A stretch of 7,692 nt of DNA from Solirubrobacterales bacterium (GTDB lineage Bacteria > Actinomycetota > Thermoleophilia > Solirubrobacterales > Solirubrobacteraceae). Numbering within the stretch: the stretch's first letter is position 1; the number at the start of each line of letters is the position of its first letter. Positions 5,694 through 7,692 of the stretch are shown here, piece by piece. The DNA lies in assembly GCA_013813955.1 (NCBI GenBank), contig JACCQW010000481.1:1-7692 (forward strand), written 5' to 3'. The notes beneath the pieces were generated by a model. The model searched no databases. It was not told where the DNA came from and saw only the letters and a list, made by a program, of their open reading frames with translations. A program made the translations under genes and the position numbers.

Positions 5694-5699
5694 TACCGT
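5694..5699 (+). promoter_or_regulatory. -10 element for leaderless transcription of the GNAT gene
   Basis: TACCGT fits TANNNT and ends eight bases before the GTG at 5708. No Shine-Dalgarno sequence precedes that GTG, which again suggests transcription from the start codon. No clear -35 box is seen. The element occupies most of the 15 bp between the two divergent start codons. Confidence 0.35.
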
Positions 5700-5707
5700 G
5701 CCGCGCC

Positions 5708-6829
5708 GTGACCGTCGATGTCCGGCCCGTGGCGTCGCGGCGAGATCGCCGGGAGTTCGTCGAGCTCCCGTTTCGCCTGCACTCTACCTCCGCGCAGTGG
5801 GTCCCCCCGCTGCGCCTGGAGCGGCGGCTGTTCCTCAGCCGCCGCCTGAACGCGTTCTTCGCCCACGGAGAGGCCCGGGAGTTCCTCGCGCGCCGCGACG
5901 GCCGCGTGGTCGGGCGCGTCAGCGCGCAGATCGACCGCGCCTACGACGAGCAGCACGGCGATCAGACCGGCATGTTCGGCTTCCTCGAGCTCGAGGACGA
6001 TCCCGATCTGGCCCCGGCGCTGCTGGGCGCCGCGCGGCAGTGGCTGGCCGCGCGCGGGCGCACGCGCATGATCGGCCCGATGGACTACACCATGAACGAC
6101 GAGTGCGGCGTGCTCATCGAGGGCTTCGAGCGCGAGCCGATGATCAAGCAGCCCTGGCATCCGGCCTACTACGCGGCGCGCTGCGAGCAGGCGGGCCTCG
6201 AGAAGGCGGTCGACCTCTACATGTGGGAGCTGGACATCTCCGATCGCGAGAAGATCCTGCCGGTGATCTTCGAGCTCGCCGAGCGGGCCGGCTCGCGCCA
6301 CGGGATCACGCTGCGCAAGATGTCGCGGCGGCGGCTGCGCGCGGACCTCGACGTCTTCGGAGCGGTGTACAACACGGCCTGGAAGGACAACTGGGGCTTC
6401 GTCCCCTACTCCGAGAAGGATCTGGACCACTACGCCCAGGAGCTGCAGCTGGTGTTCGACCGCAACTGGTTCATGGTCGCCGAGAAGGAGGGCGAGCCCG
6501 TGGGGATCGCGATCACGGTGCCCGACGTCAACCAGGTCCTCAAGCGCATGGGCGGGCGGCTGCTGCCGCTCGGCTGGTGGCACTTCCTGCGCAAGGGCAG
6601 AATCATCGACCGCGTCCGGGTGGGCTTTCTGGGCATCAAGCCCGAGTTCCAGCACACAGGGGCGGCCGCGCGCTTCTACGTCGAGCACTTCGATATGGCC
6701 ACGCGGACGCCGCAGAAGTGGGGCGAGATGGGGTGGATCCTGGAGACCAACCGCGCCATGAACCGCGGGATGGAGGCGATGGGCGGTCGCATCGTCAAGC
6801 GCTTCCGCGTCTACGAGGAGACGTTCTGA
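5708..6829 (+). CDS. Long GNAT-family N-acyltransferase (YghO-like; candidate bacterial ceramide synthase)
   Basis: 373 residues from the GTG at 5708. An ATG at 5648 in the same frame would lie mostly over the oxoamine synthase gene and adds unrelated residues. The N-terminal half has the family pattern: RREFVELPFRLH (15-25), AQWVPPLRLERRLFLS (29-44), FFAHGEAREFLARRDGRVVG (50-69), FGFLELEDD (90-98), GPMDYTMNDECGVLIEGFE (123-141) and IKQPWHPAYYA (146-156). A second GNAT-like half follows: WFMVAEKEGEPVGIAITVPD (254-273), LGIKPEFQHTGAAARFYVEH (308-327) and MGWILETNRAMNRGMEAMGG (341-360). There is no signal peptide or membrane helix. The bacterial ceramide synthase of Caulobacter is a long GNAT-fold protein, unrelated to eukaryotic ceramide synthase; whether this protein is its orthologue I infer mainly from the SPT-like neighbour. 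Other N-acyl transfers are possible. Confidence 0.82.
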   Translation: MTVDVRPVASRRDRREFVELPFRLHSTSAQWVPPLRLERRLFLSRRLNAFFAHGEAREFLARRDGRVVGRVSAQIDRAYDEQHGDQTGMFGFLELEDDPDLAPALLGAARQWLAARGRTRMIGPMDYTMNDECGVLIEGFEREPMIKQPWHPAYYAARCEQAGLEKAVDLYMWELDISDREKILPVIFELAERAGSRHGITLRKMSRRRLRADLDVFGAVYNTAWKDNWGFVPYSEKDLDHYAQELQLVFDRNWFMVAEKEGEPVGIAITVPDVNQVLKRMGGRLLPLGWWHFLRKGRIIDRVRVGFLGIKPEFQHTGAAARFYVEHFDMATRTPQKWGEMGWILETNRAMNRGMEAMGGRIVKRFRVYEETF

Positions 6830-6923
6830 TGCAGGCCGCCGGCCCACCTGCCGCACCGGTCGCGTCGTCCTCGCCGCAGGGTCGATCTGCAGAAGGCGCG
6901 ATACATCGTCATCCTGTTCGACC

Positions 6924-7202
6924 GTGACCGACGACGTCCCTGAGGAGATCGACGCGGTCCCGGTCCTCGCCCGTGAGCAGCTCGCGGTCGAGCCCGCGCG
7001 CGGGGCGGGCGCGCTGGCGCCGGTGGCCGTGCAGACCGTAGCCGTGGTGGGGGCGAGCATGGTGGCGGGCGCCGCGGCCGTGGCCCTCGCGCACCGGCGC
7101 AAGAGCCGCCGCATCGAGCGGCGCCGGCGCAAGGCGCTGGCCCCCGTGCTGGCCAGCCGCTCGTTCCTGGTCGACGTGCACGTGCTCGGCGAGCGCAAGT
7201 AG
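6924..7202 (+). CDS. Small single-helix membrane protein with basic C-terminus
   Basis: 92 residues from the GTG at 6924. The N-terminus is acidic (TDDVPEEID). One Ala/Val-rich helix follows at about 34-56, then an Arg/Lys cluster (HRRKSRRIERRRRK, 57-70) and a conserved-looking tail ALAPVLASRSFLVDVHVLGE (71-90). The charge places the tail in the cytoplasm, where the basic stretch could bind membrane or nucleic acid. I associate similar short proteins with Thermoleophilia but know no function. It lies 94 bp after the GNAT stop and 26 bp before the AlkA-like start, so it may share a transcript with the latter. Upstream, TACATC (6902-6907) or CATCCT (6910-6915) could be a weak -10 box; there is no Shine-Dalgarno sequence. 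Confidence 0.6.
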   Translation: MTDDVPEEIDAVPVLAREQLAVEPARGAGALAPVAVQTVAVVGASMVAGAAAVALAHRRKSRRIERRRRKALAPVLASRSFLVDVHVLGERK

Positions 7203-7228
7203 CCATCGACCTCCCCGTCCATGTTCGC

Positions 7229-7692
7229 GTGGAGGTCGTGCCCCGCTGGGCCTTCCGGCTGCCCGGCCGCGGGGGGGCCGACGGGGTGCTGCGCCGCCGG
7301 GGCGCCGTGCTCGAGCGCCTGCTGCACGTCGAGGGCCGGCGCGCGGTCGTGCGCGTGGCCCAGACCGGCGCGCGCTCCGTGCTCTTCGGCGCCTGGGCGC
7401 ACGAGCGCGCCGACGCCGAGGAGGCGATCGCGCGGATGCGCTTCGCCCTGGCCGTCGACGACGACCTGCGCCCGTTCTACGAGCGCTTCCGCTGCGATCC
7501 GCTGATCGGCGCGTCGGTGCGCCGCGCGCCGTGGCTGCGGATCGCCCGCCGGCCCGTGGCCTTCGAGGCGCTGGCCTGGGCGGTGTGCGAGCAGCTGATC
7601 GAGTCCGAGCGAGCGGCCGCGATCCAGCGGCGCATCGTGCGCGCGTTCGGAGCGCGCTGCCCGCAGACCGGCCTGCGCGAGGTGCCCACGGC
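7229..7692 (+). CDS. AlkA-like DNA-3-methyladenine glycosylase 2, N-terminal part, cut by right edge
   Basis: The frame is open to the right edge, giving 154 residues from the GTG at 7229. Residues 1-72 are a beta-rich N-terminal domain (VVPRWAFRLPG, LERLLHVEG, VVRVAQTG, FGAWAHERADAEEAIARMRF), the place of the AlkA TBP-like domain. Then come DLRPFYERFRCDPLIGASVR (79-98), PWLRIARRPVAFEALAWAV (101-119) and CEQLIESERAAAIQRRIVRA (120-139). These match the start of the HhH-GPD region, where AlkA has an FE...ILGQQ motif. The hairpin and catalytic Asp lie beyond the edge. Such enzymes excise alkylated purines in base-excision repair. The start is uncertain: no upstream ATG, GTG or TTG is in frame before the previous gene, and there is no ribosome binding site. 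Confidence 0.75.
   Translation, partial: MEVVPRWAFRLPGRGGADGVLRRRGAVLERLLHVEGRRAVVRVAQTGARSVLFGAWAHERADAEEAIARMRFALAVDDDLRPFYERFRCDPLIGASVRRAPWLRIARRPVAFEALAWAVCEQLIESERAAAIQRRIVRAFGARCPQTGLREVPT

Noticed and set aside
6831..6851. Hairpin GCAGG/CCTGC after the GNAT stop as a terminator.
   Set aside because: Five pairs, a large loop and no T-run; expected by chance in such GC-rich DNA.
5677..6927. A 416-codon plus-strand frame overlapping the GNAT gene.
   Set aside because: Arg/Gly/Ala/Pro-rich out-of-frame reading; the real protein is in the frame starting at 5708.
6829..6927. A short ORF starting with an ATG that overlaps the GNAT stop (TGATG).
   Set aside because: It is only 32 codons, low complexity and is the tail of the shadow frame. 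The overlap alone is not enough.
6881..6929. In-frame peptide DLQKARYIVILFDRD after the GNAT stop, suggesting a lost C-terminal extension or gene remnant.
   Set aside because: The GNAT family pattern is complete at its stop, and the stretch lacks a start and continues only to a nearby stop.
4448..7402. A 984-codon minus-strand open frame continuing upstream of the synthase, antisense to the GNAT, small membrane and AlkA-like genes.
   Set aside because: Beyond the synthase start at 5692 the translation is low-complexity Arg/Ala/Pro/Gly/His sequence, the shadow of GC-rich genes on the other strand. The synthase N-terminus fits its family at 5692.

Overview
The window is about 70% G+C by eye, with dense genes, GTG starts and 4-bp start/stop overlaps. 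Several proteins look like those of deep-branching Actinobacteria: an actinobacterial-type integration host factor paralogue, an MMPL/redoxin/B3-B4 cassette, and a small membrane protein beside an AlkA-like glycosylase. From family resemblance alone, the class Thermoleophilia (Solirubrobacterales) is the best guess. I see no rRNA, tRNA, CRISPR array, insertion sequence or phage gene.

Layout. (1) Positions 1-2477, rightward: the C-terminal half of an MMPL/RND-type exporter (cut by the left edge), a membrane-anchored redoxin-fold protein and a B3/B4-domain protein, with overlapping ends, so probably one transcript. (2) Positions 2474-3839, rightward: a promoter with its own ribosome binding site drives a conserved hypothetical protein whose reading frame fails to stop where expected. 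A three-helix membrane protein follows, then a VOC protein with a promoter that looks leaderless. (3) Positions 3867-4447: a leftward mIHF-like gene behind its own promoter and a roughly 150-nt leader with competing GC-rich pairings. A rightward intrinsic terminator lies just upstream, with no rightward gene immediately before it. (4) Positions 4448-6829: a leftward alpha-oxoamine synthase resembling serine palmitoyltransferase and a rightward long GNAT-family protein, start codons 15 bp apart. (5) Positions 6924-7692, rightward: a small one-helix protein and the start of an AlkA-like DNA glycosylase, cut by the right edge.

The most interesting element is the divergent pair in (4). An alpha-oxoamine synthase condenses an amino acid with an acyl thioester. 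A neighbouring long GNAT could then N-acylate the product, which is the logic of the bacterial ceramide route (Spt plus the GNAT-type ceramide synthase bCerS). No 3-ketosphinganine/3-ketoceramide reductase or dedicated acyl carrier protein lies in the window, so the assignment is an inference. The other points worth a second look are the mIHF leader, the redoxin with relocated cysteines, the reading-frame lesion near 3000 and the leaderless promoters.
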